Positions 24,245-34,197 of a stretch of DNA of 64,000 nt are shown piece by piece. The translations under genes were made by a program, and so were the position numbers. Source of the DNA: Parabacteroides acidifaciens (GTDB taxonomy: Bacteria > Bacteroidota > Bacteroidia > Bacteroidales > Tannerellaceae); NCBI RefSeq assembly GCF_003363715.1, contig NZ_QREV01000012.1, positions 45,495 to 109,494 of the forward strand. The letters run 5' to 3'. The notes below the pieces were generated by a model. The model saw only the letters and a program-made list of their open reading frames with translations. It was not told where the DNA came from and ran no database searches. The stretch's first letter is position 1. Every line of letters starts with the position of its first letter.

Positions 24245-25894
24245 ATGAGTAAATATAGCGATTTCTCGAAAGAAGAACTGATCCATCGCATTGAAGTGCT
24301 GGAAGCCGGGATGACGTTTTACGAAAATCAACAAAAGTCTGAAATACAAGATGAAAACCTTCTTAATCAAAGAAAGTTGAATTTTTTGAATATTCTTATG
24401 AATACGATCTTGTCCAATATTTTTGTGGCAATATCGGTAAAGGATATTTTTGCCGGTTTCAAATATATCTACTTTAATCAGGCGGCGGAACAATTCACTG
24501 GAGTTAAAGCTGATGATATAATCGGAAAGACCGATTTTGAATTGTTTCCTGATTCCCGCCGGGCGCATGAAATGCGTACGGAAGACTATTCGACCATCAA
24601 AAACGGACGACTGGAAAAATATATGGTGGAATATGAAAAACCGGATGGCGGAATCCGCATCGTGAATAATATCCGTTTGCTGATTACCAATCCGGACCCG
24701 GAAGCTTCTCCGTTGATTTTAACGATGATGTGGGATATTACCGAACAACGGGAGAATGAGCTGAACTTGATCAAAGCTCAGGAAGCAGATAAAATGAAAA
24801 ATGCTTTTATCGCGAATATGAGCCATGAAATCCGGACTCCGTTGAATGCAATCGTCGGATTCTCCCATCTGATTACGGAGACGGACAATGCCAGCGAGGC
24901 ACAGGAATACCTGTCCATTATCAGTAACAGCAGTGAACAGTTGTTGCAGCTGATCAACGATATGCTCGATTTTGCGAAAATAGAATCGGGTACGCTTAAT
25001 TACAACAAATCGTGGGTGGATTTGAAAGATGTTTGCCATAATATATATGTAAGCCAATCTCTGAAAATGACATCGGATGTTGCTTTGTTGTTCAATGAAA
25101 GCCTTTTGCCTTCTATCCGGGTATTTACAGATGCACAACGGATAGAACAAGTGCTAAACAATCTGATGTCCAACGCGATCAAATGCACGACCTACGGTTT
25201 CATTTCCTTGTCTTACAAAGTCGAAAAAGAATGTGTCCGCTTATCCGTTACCGATACCGGCGTCGGGATTGACTCCGATAAGCTGTCAACAGTGTTTGAG
25301 CGTTTTGTCAAACTGGACAGCTTCCGCCAGGGGACAGGTTTGGGACTGTCGATCTGCAAAATGATCGTGGAGAAATTGGGAGGCGAAATCGGCGTTGAGT
25401 CTGAACCGGGTAAAGGTTCCACTTTCTGGTTCACACTTCCTATAGGCAATGAAGAGGAAAAGCTCGACACCGAAGGAAATGAGGATGTCGTTTTTGCAAA
25501 AGACGCTGTACTTGATGCGCTACCGGGGCAATATACGATATTGATAGCAGAAGATGTGTTGGAAAACTATTTATTATTGCAGGCGATTCTCAAAGGGAAA
25601 TACCGGTTATTGCATGCCGTAGACGGAAAGCAGGCCGTGGAAATGTTCCACAAATATAATCCGGATATTATCCTGATGGATATTAAAATGCCGGTGATGG
25701 ATGGCTATGCCGCAACAAAAGAGATCCGGGCATTATCGGCAAGCGTACCGATCCTTGCTTTGACGGCTTTTGCGTTTAAACAGGAAAAAGAGCAGGCAAT
25801 GGAATATGATTTTACCGATTATCTGACCAAACCGGTAGATATTCCGATGCTGAAACATAAGATTAAGTATTATTTAAATAAGATAGAGGTATGA
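24245..25894 (+). CDS. Hybrid sensor histidine kinase (PAS-HisKA-HATPase-REC)
   Basis: A 549-residue soluble hybrid kinase. An N-terminal helix is followed by a PAS domain (about 45-170, GKTDFELF), HisKA with His194 (NMSHEIRTPLNAI), a HATPase domain (NLMSNAIKCT, DTGVGID, GTGLGLSI) and a C-terminal receiver with Asp in IILMDIKMPVMDG and Lys in YLTKPVD. No output domain is present, so phosphate must go to a partner or the protein acts by phosphorelay. A TACATTTG -7-like element lies at 24192-24199. The stop overlaps the DJ-1 gene by ATGA, implying coupled expression. Confidence 0.93.
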   Translation: MSKYSDFSKEELIHRIEVLEAGMTFYENQQKSEIQDENLLNQRKLNFLNILMNTILSNIFVAISVKDIFAGFKYIYFNQAAEQFTGVKADDIIGKTDFELFPDSRRAHEMRTEDYSTIKNGRLEKYMVEYEKPDGGIRIVNNIRLLITNPDPEASPLILTMMWDITEQRENELNLIKAQEADKMKNAFIANMSHEIRTPLNAIVGFSHLITETDNASEAQEYLSIISNSSEQLLQLINDMLDFAKIESGTLNYNKSWVDLKDVCHNIYVSQSLKMTSDVALLFNESLLPSIRVFTDAQRIEQVLNNLMSNAIKCTTYGFISLSYKVEKECVRLSVTDTGVGIDSDKLSTVFERFVKLDSFRQGTGLGLSICKMIVEKLGGEIGVESEPGKGSTFWFTLPIGNEEEKLDTEGNEDVVFAKDAVLDALPGQYTILIAEDVLENYLLLQAILKGKYRLLHAVDGKQAVEMFHKYNPDIILMDIKMPVMDGYAATKEIRALSASVPILALTAFAFKQEKEQAMEYDFTDYLTKPVDIPMLKHKIKYYLNKIEV

Positions 25895-26466
25895 AAAATG
25901 TATTTTTATTCCTGGCTACAGGATTTGAAGAGATTGAAGCTTTAGGTACGACGGATATCTTACGTCGGGGTGGTGTCCGGGTTTCTACGGTATCGATTAT
26001 GGGAGAACTGCAGGTTATGGGCGCCCATAATATACCGGTAGTGGCCGACTACTTGTTTGAAGATGCGGACTTTAGTGCGGCGGATGCGTTGGTATTACCG
26101 GGTGGGATACCTGGCAGTAATCATTTGAATACCTGTACGCGGTTGAAAGAACTGGTCATGCAGAAATATGAGGAAGGAAAGCTTTTGGCTGCTATCTGTG
26201 CAGGTCCGATGGTATTAGGCGGATTAGGGCTGCTGAAAGGACGTAAAGCGACCTGCTTCCCTTATTTCGAACCGACTATGGTCGGAGCTATACCGACAGA
26301 GAACGGGGTGGAACAAGACGAAAATATCATAACCTGTAAAGGTCCCGGTTTTGTGTTCGATTTTGGCTTGACAATCCTGAAAAACCTTAAGGACGAGGAG
26401 ATCGCGGAAGAAGTCGCAGCCGCTTTGCTTGTGGCTAATCCGGAGTCGTCGCAGGCCGAATCGTGA
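25891..26466 (+). CDS. DJ-1/PfpI family protein
   Basis: A 191-residue cytoplasmic protein of the DJ-1/ThiJ/PfpI superfamily. It starts VFLFLATGFEEIEAL (with the conserved Glu), and has the nucleophile elbow LLAAICAGPMVLGG with the reactive Cys, and CKGPGFVFDFGL near the end. The family includes protein or nucleotide deglycases and stress proteins. Its start overlaps the hybrid kinase stop, so it belongs to that transcription unit. Its last 32 bp overlap the convergent NhaC gene. Confidence 0.9.
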   Translation: MKNVFLFLATGFEEIEALGTTDILRRGGVRVSTVSIMGELQVMGAHNIPVVADYLFEDADFSAADALVLPGGIPGSNHLNTCTRLKELVMQKYEEGKLLAAICAGPMVLGGLGLLKGRKATCFPYFEPTMVGAIPTENGVEQDENIITCKGPGFVFDFGLTILKNLKDEEIAEEVAAALLVANPESSQAES

Positions 26467-27763
26467 ATTTCCGGGGATAGTTGAACGCGATTGCCAATAA
26501 CGCGCCGGCCCCCAATAAATAAGGATAATAGAGATATTGCATTATCTCGATAGGAGAGACGTGTCCTAAGCCTGCTGCCATCAGTAACTGTGCTCCGTAC
26601 GGAATAATACCTTGTACAAAGCAGGAGAAAATGTCCAGTAGGCTTGCGCTGCGTCTCGGATCTATTTTGAAACGGTCTGCGATGTCTTTGGCTATCGGGC
26701 CTGCCATAATCAAAGCGATGGTATTGTTTGCAGTACAAAGATTGGCGAAACTGATTAAAGCGGCAATACTTACTTCTGCACCTTTTGAGGAACGGATATG
26801 GGAAGTCAGCTTTAAAATAATCCAATCGATCCCACCGTTATACCGTATCATTTCCAGCATTCCTCCGGCCAGCAAAGTGACGATAATCAGTTCACCCATA
26901 TTGGTAATACCAAGCCCCATCGAAGCATTCCATCCCCAAATATCAAAACCTCCGGTAATCAGTCCAACAACGCCGGAAAGGAGAATTCCGATTATCAGAA
27001 CCATCATTACATTTACACCGCAAATTGCTGTTACCAGTACCACCAGATAGGGCAGAACCTTGATCCATTCGATAGGCCCCGTTTCGTATGTACTGTCTAT
27101 CCCGCTACCGATCAATACATATATAATACCTGTCAGGATTGCAATAGGAAGAGCGATACGGATATTTACTTTAAACTTATCGTTCATGTTGCAGCCCTGT
27201 GTCCGGGTTGCAACAATAGTCGTATCTGAGATGAAGGATAAGTTGTCACCAAACATAGCCCCGCTCACGACTACACCCAGCATGAGCGCATCGGGCATTC
27301 CGGTTTTATCCGCAATCCCGACAGCGACGGGGGCCAAAGCGACGATTGTTCCGACTGAAGTTCCGACTGAAATCGAAATAAAACAAGCTGCTAAAAAGAT
27401 GCCTGCCGCCAATAAATTGCCGGGCAGAATAGACATAGCCAAGTTTACGGTGGCATCGACAGCCCCCATCGCCTTTGCCGTTTGCGCGAAGGCTCCGGCA
27501 AGGATGAAGATCAGTACCATTAGCATGATGTTACTGTTAGCGGCTCCCCGGCAAAATTGTTCGATCCGGTTACTTAGTTTCCCCCCTTTGGAAATAGCTA
27601 TGGCAACAACCGAAGCAACCACAAACGCCACTGTAATGGGCATCTTGTAGAAATCTCCGGCAATAATGGAAACAACCAGGTAGGACAACAGGAAAACGGC
27701 CAGTGGCGTCAATGCCCACGGGTTTGGGGCGTGATGGAGTCGGGAACTATTTTGATCTGTCAT
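26435..27763 (-). CDS. nhaC: NhaC-family Na+/H+ antiporter
   Basis: A 442-residue membrane protein with about 11-12 hydrophobic segments. NhaC-like motifs include SISVGTSVGTIVALAPVAVG, GAMFGDNLSFISDTTI and ANLCTANNTIALIMAGP. It probably exchanges Na+ for H+, or a metabolite-coupled variant such as malate/lactate. The minus-strand gene follows the DUF5686-type gene by 15 bp and may be read from the same transcript. Its 3' end overlaps the DJ-1 gene. Confidence 0.88.
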   Translation of the reverse strand: MTDQNSSRLHHAPNPWALTPLAVFLLSYLVVSIIAGDFYKMPITVAFVVASVVAIAISKGGKLSNRIEQFCRGAANSNIMLMVLIFILAGAFAQTAKAMGAVDATVNLAMSILPGNLLAAGIFLAACFISISVGTSVGTIVALAPVAVGIADKTGMPDALMLGVVVSGAMFGDNLSFISDTTIVATRTQGCNMNDKFKVNIRIALPIAILTGIIYVLIGSGIDSTYETGPIEWIKVLPYLVVLVTAICGVNVMMVLIIGILLSGVVGLITGGFDIWGWNASMGLGITNMGELIIVTLLAGGMLEMIRYNGGIDWIILKLTSHIRSSKGAEVSIAALISFANLCTANNTIALIMAGPIAKDIADRFKIDPRRSASLLDIFSCFVQGIIPYGAQLLMAAGLGHVSPIEIMQYLYYPYLLGAGALLAIAFNYPRKFTIRPATTPD

Positions 27764-27778
27764 TGCAAAACCGTAATA

Positions 27779-30364
27779 TTAGAACGTGAATCGTAGCGCA
27801 ATCCTGATACCTCCCTTTTTGATATCCGGGTGATTCAGGTAAGTCAGTCGTCTGTAATAATCGATGCGCAATATCTTGAATATGTTTTCCAGACCGACGC
27901 TACATTCCATATAAGGCGTATTGCCTAATGGCTGTGTTCCTTCCGGCAGCAGGAAGAGTCCCGGAGTCAAAGTCGGATTGTTTTTATCCGTCAACCCGCC
28001 GTATATCATATTAAAGGAAACCACTTCGCGCAGGCGCAGCCACTTAATTCCCGGAATACGGTTTAGTATCCAACCCTTCAGGTAGTAAGTCGCATTAAAG
28101 GATACATATTGGTCGGTGACAAACTCCAAGGCACTCATCATGTGGAACGCTTCCGGCTGGATTGTAACGGACTGGTTTGTGTTGGGTAGGACCAGCAGAG
28201 GGAAAGGAACTTTATCCCAAACCTTTCCGGCTTTCAATTGCGCATCGATATGTCCGAATGAAGACAACCAGATACGCTTTTCGGCGCTGATCTCCGTATG
28301 GTTATAATTGTAGTCACCTCCCAATACGCCTTTAATACCCAACTGGTGGGAGAGCTTGAAGACCGGAGCATCTTTAGACAGGTTGAATACGGATTCTTTA
28401 CCCGAGCGTCCATTATAAGACCGTTCACCCGGAGCGAAGCGCAATTGTGTTCCGATCTCGGATGTCGTAAAATCTTTCAGCAGGTATAATTTGCCGGTCT
28501 CGTCGCGTTTAATGTACTGGAGCGTTCCGGCTGCTTCATTGTTTTGATTCATCAGCCATGACTTCCAAGTCAATCCGTTCAGCCATTCCTTCTCGTATTG
28601 CAAAACACTTTTACGGATGTACTGCATCTTTGTGACGGGTTCGCCGACTTTCCAGGCGACAAAAATGTTATCTTTACTGGTGAAAAGGAAGTCCTGCCCA
28701 GGCGTGTACACGTCATATTCCTGGATAAACGATAAGTTGTTGACCGGATTTTCCCCTTCGTGATATTCTTTTTTATTGAAACTATGCGTCAGCTTCAGGT
28801 TGTATTTTAATTTACGGTCGTTTGTTCCATATGCCAGATAGCCGCTTGCAAACCAATACGGGCTCAGATTTGCCGTTGTCATTCCTCCGACACGCATACG
28901 GAAACCTTCCAGATGGTTTGCACTGAAGGTCGTATTCATCGGGCCAAAGTCGAACTTGGTCACTTTTTTATCGTTCGCAGTCGGAATATAACCCGTAATC
29001 AGTATCTCCGCCGTCTTGATAATAGCATTGAAAGCAGGAACCTTGCGCAATTGAGCCAATAAGTCTTTCAAGGCATCTTCTTTTTCTTTCAGAGGTATAG
29101 GACGGTTATGCATCCAGAAAGTATCGGGTTGCGCGGTCGCTTCCGGCAAGACATGTAACGCCCCCAAGAGGCCGAAGACCGAATCGGCATTCTGGACATT
29201 GAAATTATAGTTATCATAGTTCCTGAGCTGATGGGCATATAGTTGTTGTGTCCCTTTCACCACATAGAAATTGACAAAGGTGTTTTCCTGGTCGATCACC
29301 CAGGTACTGTCCGGCATTCGCTTGAATTCCTGTTCGATACGCAGTTTGTCTACCCAGTTCAGGTTGATGTTGGCAGGTGTGTTCAACAGTACCTTTTTGA
29401 CAGCATAATTACCGTCGAGAGTTATATAAAGCCGTCCGGTAAACCCGTAACTTTCGCTGTTCGCCGGAACGAAAGCGAGGTCAACGCATTTATCACCTCC
29501 TATATCGAGCGTGTCCATGATATAGTAGTGGTAATAAGTGGTCGCCAACGTAGAGGATAAAGGGCTGACGAAACGGTTCAACAGGATAGGAATGTTATTA
29601 TCAAAGATATTGACGCTCTTGAATATTTCTTCCAGATTGGAAGTGATACCACCGCCATCATCCAAAGATTTGTCGATTCCCTGCATGCGCTTGGCCCTTA
29701 CTATTGTCTTCTCTGTCTTAGGACTTTTCCGGTAATAGAAATCCGACAGGTTTTCACGAACGGAAACGGTCAGGATCGGTTTACCGTTGAATTCGGATGT
29801 GTCCAGATAGTTCTTGATAAATTTAAACTTCTTCAGAAATTTATTCTTGTCAAGATTCGGGTTGAAGTTGTCCAACGACAAACTCAATTTTTCATACACT
29901 TCCGTCTGGTATTCCGGTTTGGCTTCAATCCGGTTGTCATTCTTATGTGCAATTACATTTTTGATAAGCTCGACTGCCGGATTATCTTTCCGGGTATATT
30001 TTTCCCGCTTCGGTTTGATTACGACTTCGGATATTTCGAAAGCGGTCGGTTTGAGCAAAAACACTAAATTGTCGTTCTTTTGACCGGGTTTGAGATCGAT
30101 AAACTTAGTGTCATATCCTAATGAGGCGGCTGCCAGCTTCGTATATCCCTCATTATTTTGAAGAGTAAACACTCCGTCGTCGTCTGTCATTGCCCCGATA
30201 GTGGATCCGTCAAAATATACGGACACAAATGGGAGCGGCTCACCGGTGATCGAATCTTTTACGATACCGGAAGCCGATGTAAAACTCTGAGCGTATAAGA
30301 TGGAGATGCCTGTTACTGACTGTAACAAAGCTATTAATAATATATAACCAATAAGTTTCATCAT
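27779..30364 (-). CDS. DUF5686-type outer-membrane protein with CarboxypepD-like domain
   Basis: An 861-residue exported protein. The signal peptide (ILLIALLQSVTGISILYAQ) is followed by a carboxypeptidase-regulatory-like beta sandwich (residues about 28-115: ASGIVKDSITGEPLPFVSVYF, split around GEP) and then a long region fitting DUF5686, ending in barrel-like strands (KGGIRIALRFTF). The family sits in the outer membrane of Bacteroidetes; its function is not established. It lies upstream of nhaC on the same strand. A start one codon later is equally possible (MM). Confidence 0.85.
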   Translation of the reverse strand: MMKLIGYILLIALLQSVTGISILYAQSFTSASGIVKDSITGEPLPFVSVYFDGSTIGAMTDDDGVFTLQNNEGYTKLAAASLGYDTKFIDLKPGQKNDNLVFLLKPTAFEISEVVIKPKREKYTRKDNPAVELIKNVIAHKNDNRIEAKPEYQTEVYEKLSLSLDNFNPNLDKNKFLKKFKFIKNYLDTSEFNGKPILTVSVRENLSDFYYRKSPKTEKTIVRAKRMQGIDKSLDDGGGITSNLEEIFKSVNIFDNNIPILLNRFVSPLSSTLATTYYHYYIMDTLDIGGDKCVDLAFVPANSESYGFTGRLYITLDGNYAVKKVLLNTPANINLNWVDKLRIEQEFKRMPDSTWVIDQENTFVNFYVVKGTQQLYAHQLRNYDNYNFNVQNADSVFGLLGALHVLPEATAQPDTFWMHNRPIPLKEKEDALKDLLAQLRKVPAFNAIIKTAEILITGYIPTANDKKVTKFDFGPMNTTFSANHLEGFRMRVGGMTTANLSPYWFASGYLAYGTNDRKLKYNLKLTHSFNKKEYHEGENPVNNLSFIQEYDVYTPGQDFLFTSKDNIFVAWKVGEPVTKMQYIRKSVLQYEKEWLNGLTWKSWLMNQNNEAAGTLQYIKRDETGKLYLLKDFTTSEIGTQLRFAPGERSYNGRSGKESVFNLSKDAPVFKLSHQLGIKGVLGGDYNYNHTEISAEKRIWLSSFGHIDAQLKAGKVWDKVPFPLLVLPNTNQSVTIQPEAFHMMSALEFVTDQYVSFNATYYLKGWILNRIPGIKWLRLREVVSFNMIYGGLTDKNNPTLTPGLFLLPEGTQPLGNTPYMECSVGLENIFKILRIDYYRRLTYLNHPDIKKGGIRIALRFTF

Positions 30365-30608
30365 GTATGTAACGTTCTTCCTTCTCGGAAATGTAGGAAC
30401 AAAGGTAGACTTTTTTATTGGTTAGATAAGTATGGCAATATTAAGTTTTTTATCTTTTAATATTTATACAGGATAGTAAAGATGAGATTTATAGATAAAT
30501 TCTCCATATATTTGTTCTCTCTTAAAAAGAAAGGAGAGATTGGGTCATGGGATTTATCAATAATTGGTTATTTGCCTTATTATCCAAGAAAAACCTCAAA
30601 ATTTAATT

Positions 30609-31790
30609 ATGATTAAAAATTTGAAGCAAACAATCGCTCAAGAAGCAAGATTGGAAGATGTAGTTCAGAAATATGCGGAATTACATCGTGGAAGTAAATC
30701 AGGAAAAACACTAATGTGTAGTTGTCCATTTCATAAAGATGATGAAAAATCTTTTAAAATAAAAGTAACGGATCAAACCTACGAGTGTGATGTCTGTAAA
30801 GAAGCCGGTGACGTTGTCCGCTTGACACAACTGTTAGTCGGTTGTAATGAAGGGGAAGCATTACGCCTTTTGGTGGATTGGTTCCATATTCCGATTGATG
30901 AAAATGGATTGGAATACCTTGCCCGCAAGAGTAAGCGGAAAAAGGAAAAAGAAAAGAGTATGTTTACTGCCAAGCATAGAGAAAAAGAGTTCAATATGTT
31001 ATTAAACTCTTTCACCTCCAACTCATGCAGTAGTCCTCTTTTAGCCTATGCCCATCAATATTTGGAGCTTGGTGTGGCGGCAGATATCCTTCCGGATACC
31101 TATGAACAGATTTCCGGATGCAAGCTCTTCCCTGTCCGGGATGATAGCGGAAGTTTACAAGGTTTTCTTAAATACGTTCCGGAAGAAAAAGAAGAAGAAG
31201 AAGGCTTTTGCATTCCTGCGGATTTGAGAGAAACAAACCTGTTGGGGCTTTATCAGGCAATCGAGGCTATAAAACGATGCGGTTTTGCATATTTGGTATG
31301 GAACAGCAAGGATTTAATGATCATGCATGCCGCAGGTTTCACCAATACGGTAGCCTGTTGCGGGCCGGAACTGACTTATCGGCACATCGAATCGCTTTTA
31401 AAACAGACGAATCAGGTTGTCTTTATGTACCCCGATGAAATATCCAAGCAGGTCAGAGCGACAAAAGCGGCCGCCCGATTATCGCATCTTTCAGTAACTC
31501 CATATCGTTTTCCTTTGCCAAGAAAAGGATTATCATCTTTATACTATAAGATGGAACCAGCCCGATTTGAGTATTTTATCCGTCAGTCTACCCGTCTGAA
31601 TTACCTGGATGCGGTAAACGTACGTCTTATTGCCCGATTAGAGGAAATAACGAAACAGCTGGCAAGCGTGCAAGTATTGGAAGAGAAACTCCAGTTACGG
31701 TCCGAGTTGATTCAAGTGCGGAACAAGGTCGACAAGCTGACCGGTCTTTTAGATAGAAACTGGGACTATTTATATCGATATTTCGGATAA
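30609..31790 (+). CDS. CHC2 zinc-finger, primase-like protein
   Basis: About 393 residues starting MIKNLKQTIAQEARL; an earlier in-frame start at 30564 lacks homology-like sequence. The N-terminus is a CHC2-type finger as in DnaG (CSCPFHKDDEKSF then YECDVCKEAGDVV). A divergent TOPRIM-like segment may follow (VWNSKDLMIMHAAGFTNTVA, FMYPDE). It is shorter than DnaG and lacks a clear helicase-binding domain, so it is probably an auxiliary DNA-associated protein. It lies 24 bp before the CDF gene. Confidence 0.75.
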   Translation: MIKNLKQTIAQEARLEDVVQKYAELHRGSKSGKTLMCSCPFHKDDEKSFKIKVTDQTYECDVCKEAGDVVRLTQLLVGCNEGEALRLLVDWFHIPIDENGLEYLARKSKRKKEKEKSMFTAKHREKEFNMLLNSFTSNSCSSPLLAYAHQYLELGVAADILPDTYEQISGCKLFPVRDDSGSLQGFLKYVPEEKEEEEGFCIPADLRETNLLGLYQAIEAIKRCGFAYLVWNSKDLMIMHAAGFTNTVACCGPELTYRHIESLLKQTNQVVFMYPDEISKQVRATKAAARLSHLSVTPYRFPLPRKGLSSLYYKMEPARFEYFIRQSTRLNYLDAVNVRLIARLEEITKQLASVQVLEEKLQLRSELIQVRNKVDKLTGLLDRNWDYLYRYFG

Positions 31791-31814
31791 ATTGATTGCG
31801 AGATAAAAAGCAGA

Positions 31815-32711
31815 ATGAAAGCGCATACAAGAAAGAAAAAGATTATGGCGGTGACTCTGACCGGGTCGGTAGCCAATTTCCTGTTACTGGTTTTCAAATT
31901 TGTAGCAGGTGTATTGGGACACAGTAGTGCCATGATTGCAGATGCCGTCCATTCTCTTTCCGACTTTGTAACGGATGTAATCGTACTGCTTTTTATCAAT
32001 ATATCGTCAAAGCCGAAGGATGAAGGGCATGACTACGGGCATGGTAAGTATGAAACGTTGGCCACTTCGGTCATCGGTATCGTCCTGATGTGCGTAGGAG
32101 TCGGCCTTTTCTGGGAAGGGGCGAATAAGATATATGGATTTTATTTCATGGATGAGCCGCTTGAAAGTCCGGGGAAAATTGCCCTGCTCGCTGCTGTCGT
32201 ATCTATAATGATAAAGGAGGCGTTGTTTCGCCTGACCCTTTCTGTCGGCAGGCGGGAAAACAGCCAGGCGGTTATTGCGAATGCCTGGCACCATCGTTCG
32301 GATGCTTTTTCTTCCATAGGCACGGCGCTTGGGATCGGCGGTGCAATCCTGTTGGGCGACAACTGGCGTGTGCTGGACCCGATCGCGGCTGTTATCGTCA
32401 GTATTCTGATTGTAAAAGTTGCTTTCCAGTTGGTCCTCCCTGCTATAAATGACCTGTTGGAGAAATCATTGCCTAAAGAAGTGGAAGACGAGATCCTTTC
32501 AGTCATTAACGAGACTCCGGATGTGAAGAACCCGCATAATCTGTGTACCCGCCGTATTGGCAATGATTTTGCAATCGAGGTGCATATCCGTGTGGACGGC
32601 CAGACAACCGTCAGTCATGCACACGAACTGACAAAAGAGATAGAGCGGAAATTGCGGTTGAAATACGGTCCGGCAACTCATATTGTTTTGCATGTCGAAC
32701 CGGTAAAATGA
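31815..32711 (+). CDS. Cation diffusion facilitator transporter
   Basis: A 298-residue CDF family protein with six hydrophobic segments. Metal-binding positions in helix 2 (HSSAMIADAVHSLSDFVTD) and helix 5 (ANAWHHRSDAFSSIG) form the expected HxxxD/DxxxD site. The C-terminal cytoplasmic domain has HVRVDG-like FAIEVHIRVDGQTTVSHAH. It probably exports Zn2+, Fe2+ or Mn2+ by proton exchange. It is 6 bp upstream of guanine deaminase and likely co-transcribed. Confidence 0.92.
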   Translation: MKAHTRKKKIMAVTLTGSVANFLLLVFKFVAGVLGHSSAMIADAVHSLSDFVTDVIVLLFINISSKPKDEGHDYGHGKYETLATSVIGIVLMCVGVGLFWEGANKIYGFYFMDEPLESPGKIALLAAVVSIMIKEALFRLTLSVGRRENSQAVIANAWHHRSDAFSSIGTALGIGGAILLGDNWRVLDPIAAVIVSILIVKVAFQLVLPAINDLLEKSLPKEVEDEILSVINETPDVKNPHNLCTRRIGNDFAIEVHIRVDGQTTVSHAHELTKEIERKLRLKYGPATHIVLHVEPVK

Positions 32712-32717
32712 AGGAAG

Positions 32718-34019
32718 ATGAACGATACGATAAAGTTATATAGAGGAGAAGTTTTCGACTTTACAGATTCGCCTTTGGACAGAAGTGACGCTTTCCGGTA
32801 TTTCCCCGACGGAGCGTTGGTCGTGAAGGAAGGGATCATAATCGATTGCGGGCCTTTCAAGGAACTGGAAGACCGCTACGCCGGTTGTGAACGGATCGAC
32901 TATTCCGGCAAGCTGATAATGCCGGGCTTTATCGATTCTCACATCCATTATCCGCAAGCCGAGATTATCGGGATGTATGGGAAACAATTGCTTGAGTGGC
33001 TGAATGACTATACTTTTCCTGCCGAACAGGCTTTCTCGTCTCCGGAGCATGCCGAACGGATCGCACGCTTTTTCGTGCAGGAACTGTTCCGGAACGGGAC
33101 GACGACCTGTATGGCATATGCGACTGTGCATGCTGCATCCGTTAATGCTCTTTTTTCGGTTGCTTCGGAATATAATATGTGCATGATGACCGGAAAAGTG
33201 CTGATGGACCGTAATGCGCCGGATGGTTTGACCGACACAGCCGTACGGGGAGAGGTCGAAAGCCGTTCTCTGATCGAAGCCTGGCATAAGAAAGGGCGTA
33301 ACCGTTATGTGATTACTCCCCGTTTTGCGATCTCCTGCTCGAACGAACAACTGAAGGCCGCAGGACGCTTGCATGAGCAATATCCGGATACTTATATCCA
33401 AACGCATCTTTCCGAAAATAAGGAGGAAATCTGTAATACACTTTCCTTGTGTCCCGGCTGCCGGGATTATTTGGAAGTGTACGAACGGGCGGGACTGGTG
33501 ACAGACCGTTCGGTTTTCGGCCATTGCATCCATCTGTCGGATTCAGAATGCCGCCGCCTGGCAGAAGCCGGTTCGGTTATCGCTCATTGCCCGACTTCCA
33601 ATCTCTTTTTAGGAAGCGGCCTGTATGATATGCGGCAGGCTAACCGGATCGGTATGCAGACCACGCTGGCGACCGATGTCGGTGCCGGAACGTCTTACTC
33701 CTTGCTTCGTACGATGGGCGAATCTTACAAGGTGCAGCAACTCAACGGATATCCGATGTCCGTACTGGAATCCTTTTACAAATGTACTTTAGGAGCCGCA
33801 AAGGCGCTCCATCTGGAGGATGAAACAGGCAGTTTTGAAAAAGGCCGGAAGGCAGACTTCATCGTTCTCGATTATGCCGCCACCCCTTCCCAACAAATAC
33901 GCCGGGAATATCTGGAACGCAATGGGAAATGGGAACTGGAGAACAAACTCTTCGGTTTGCAAACTTTAGGAGATGACCGTAACATTGTGGCAACCTATAT
34001 CATGGGGAAACGAATGTGA
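32718..34019 (+). CDS. guaD: Guanine deaminase
   Basis: A 433-residue amidohydrolase. The metal motif HxH is in MPGFIDSHIHYPQAEII, further ligands lie in YIQTHLSENKEE and VFGHCIHLSD, and the catalytic Asp in TTLATDVGAGTS. The PQ after the HxH and the whole layout match guanine deaminases, which convert guanine to xanthine and ammonia in purine salvage. It is a cytoplasmic enzyme. It follows the CDF gene by 6 bp; zinc supply to the enzyme could explain the pairing, as an inference. The 3' end borders repeat array B. Confidence 0.92.
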   Translation: MNDTIKLYRGEVFDFTDSPLDRSDAFRYFPDGALVVKEGIIIDCGPFKELEDRYAGCERIDYSGKLIMPGFIDSHIHYPQAEIIGMYGKQLLEWLNDYTFPAEQAFSSPEHAERIARFFVQELFRNGTTTCMAYATVHAASVNALFSVASEYNMCMMTGKVLMDRNAPDGLTDTAVRGEVESRSLIEAWHKKGRNRYVITPRFAISCSNEQLKAAGRLHEQYPDTYIQTHLSENKEEICNTLSLCPGCRDYLEVYERAGLVTDRSVFGHCIHLSDSECRRLAEAGSVIAHCPTSNLFLGSGLYDMRQANRIGMQTTLATDVGAGTSYSLLRTMGESYKVQQLNGYPMSVLESFYKCTLGAAKALHLEDETGSFEKGRKADFIVLDYAATPSQQIRREYLERNGKWELENKLFGLQTLGDDRNIVATYIMGKRM

Positions 34020-34032
34020 AGTCTTTGCGACT

Positions 34033-34162
34033 GAAACTAAAGTGTCTGCGGTCGAAACTAAAGTTTCAGCCGAGGAAACTAAATTTTCGTCCCGTGAAAC
34101 TAAAGTTCCATCGGCATGAAACAAAAGTTTCAACCGTACGGAATTGTTGAAACTAAAGTTTC
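34033..34162. repeat. Array B: six units of GAAACTAAAGTTTC at 21-22 bp
   Basis: Units begin at 34033, 34054, 34075, 34096 and 34118 (spacings 21, 21, 21, 22), with a last full unit at 34149 after a longer gap. The core gaaactaaagtttc is a near-palindrome (GAAACT-AA-AGTTTC). It fills the space between two convergent genes, guaD and the plug-domain gene, where a terminator would be expected. Confidence 0.85.
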
Positions 34163-34197
34163 AGACTTTCGTACGCTTGAAGCTTTTTTGTAATCTC

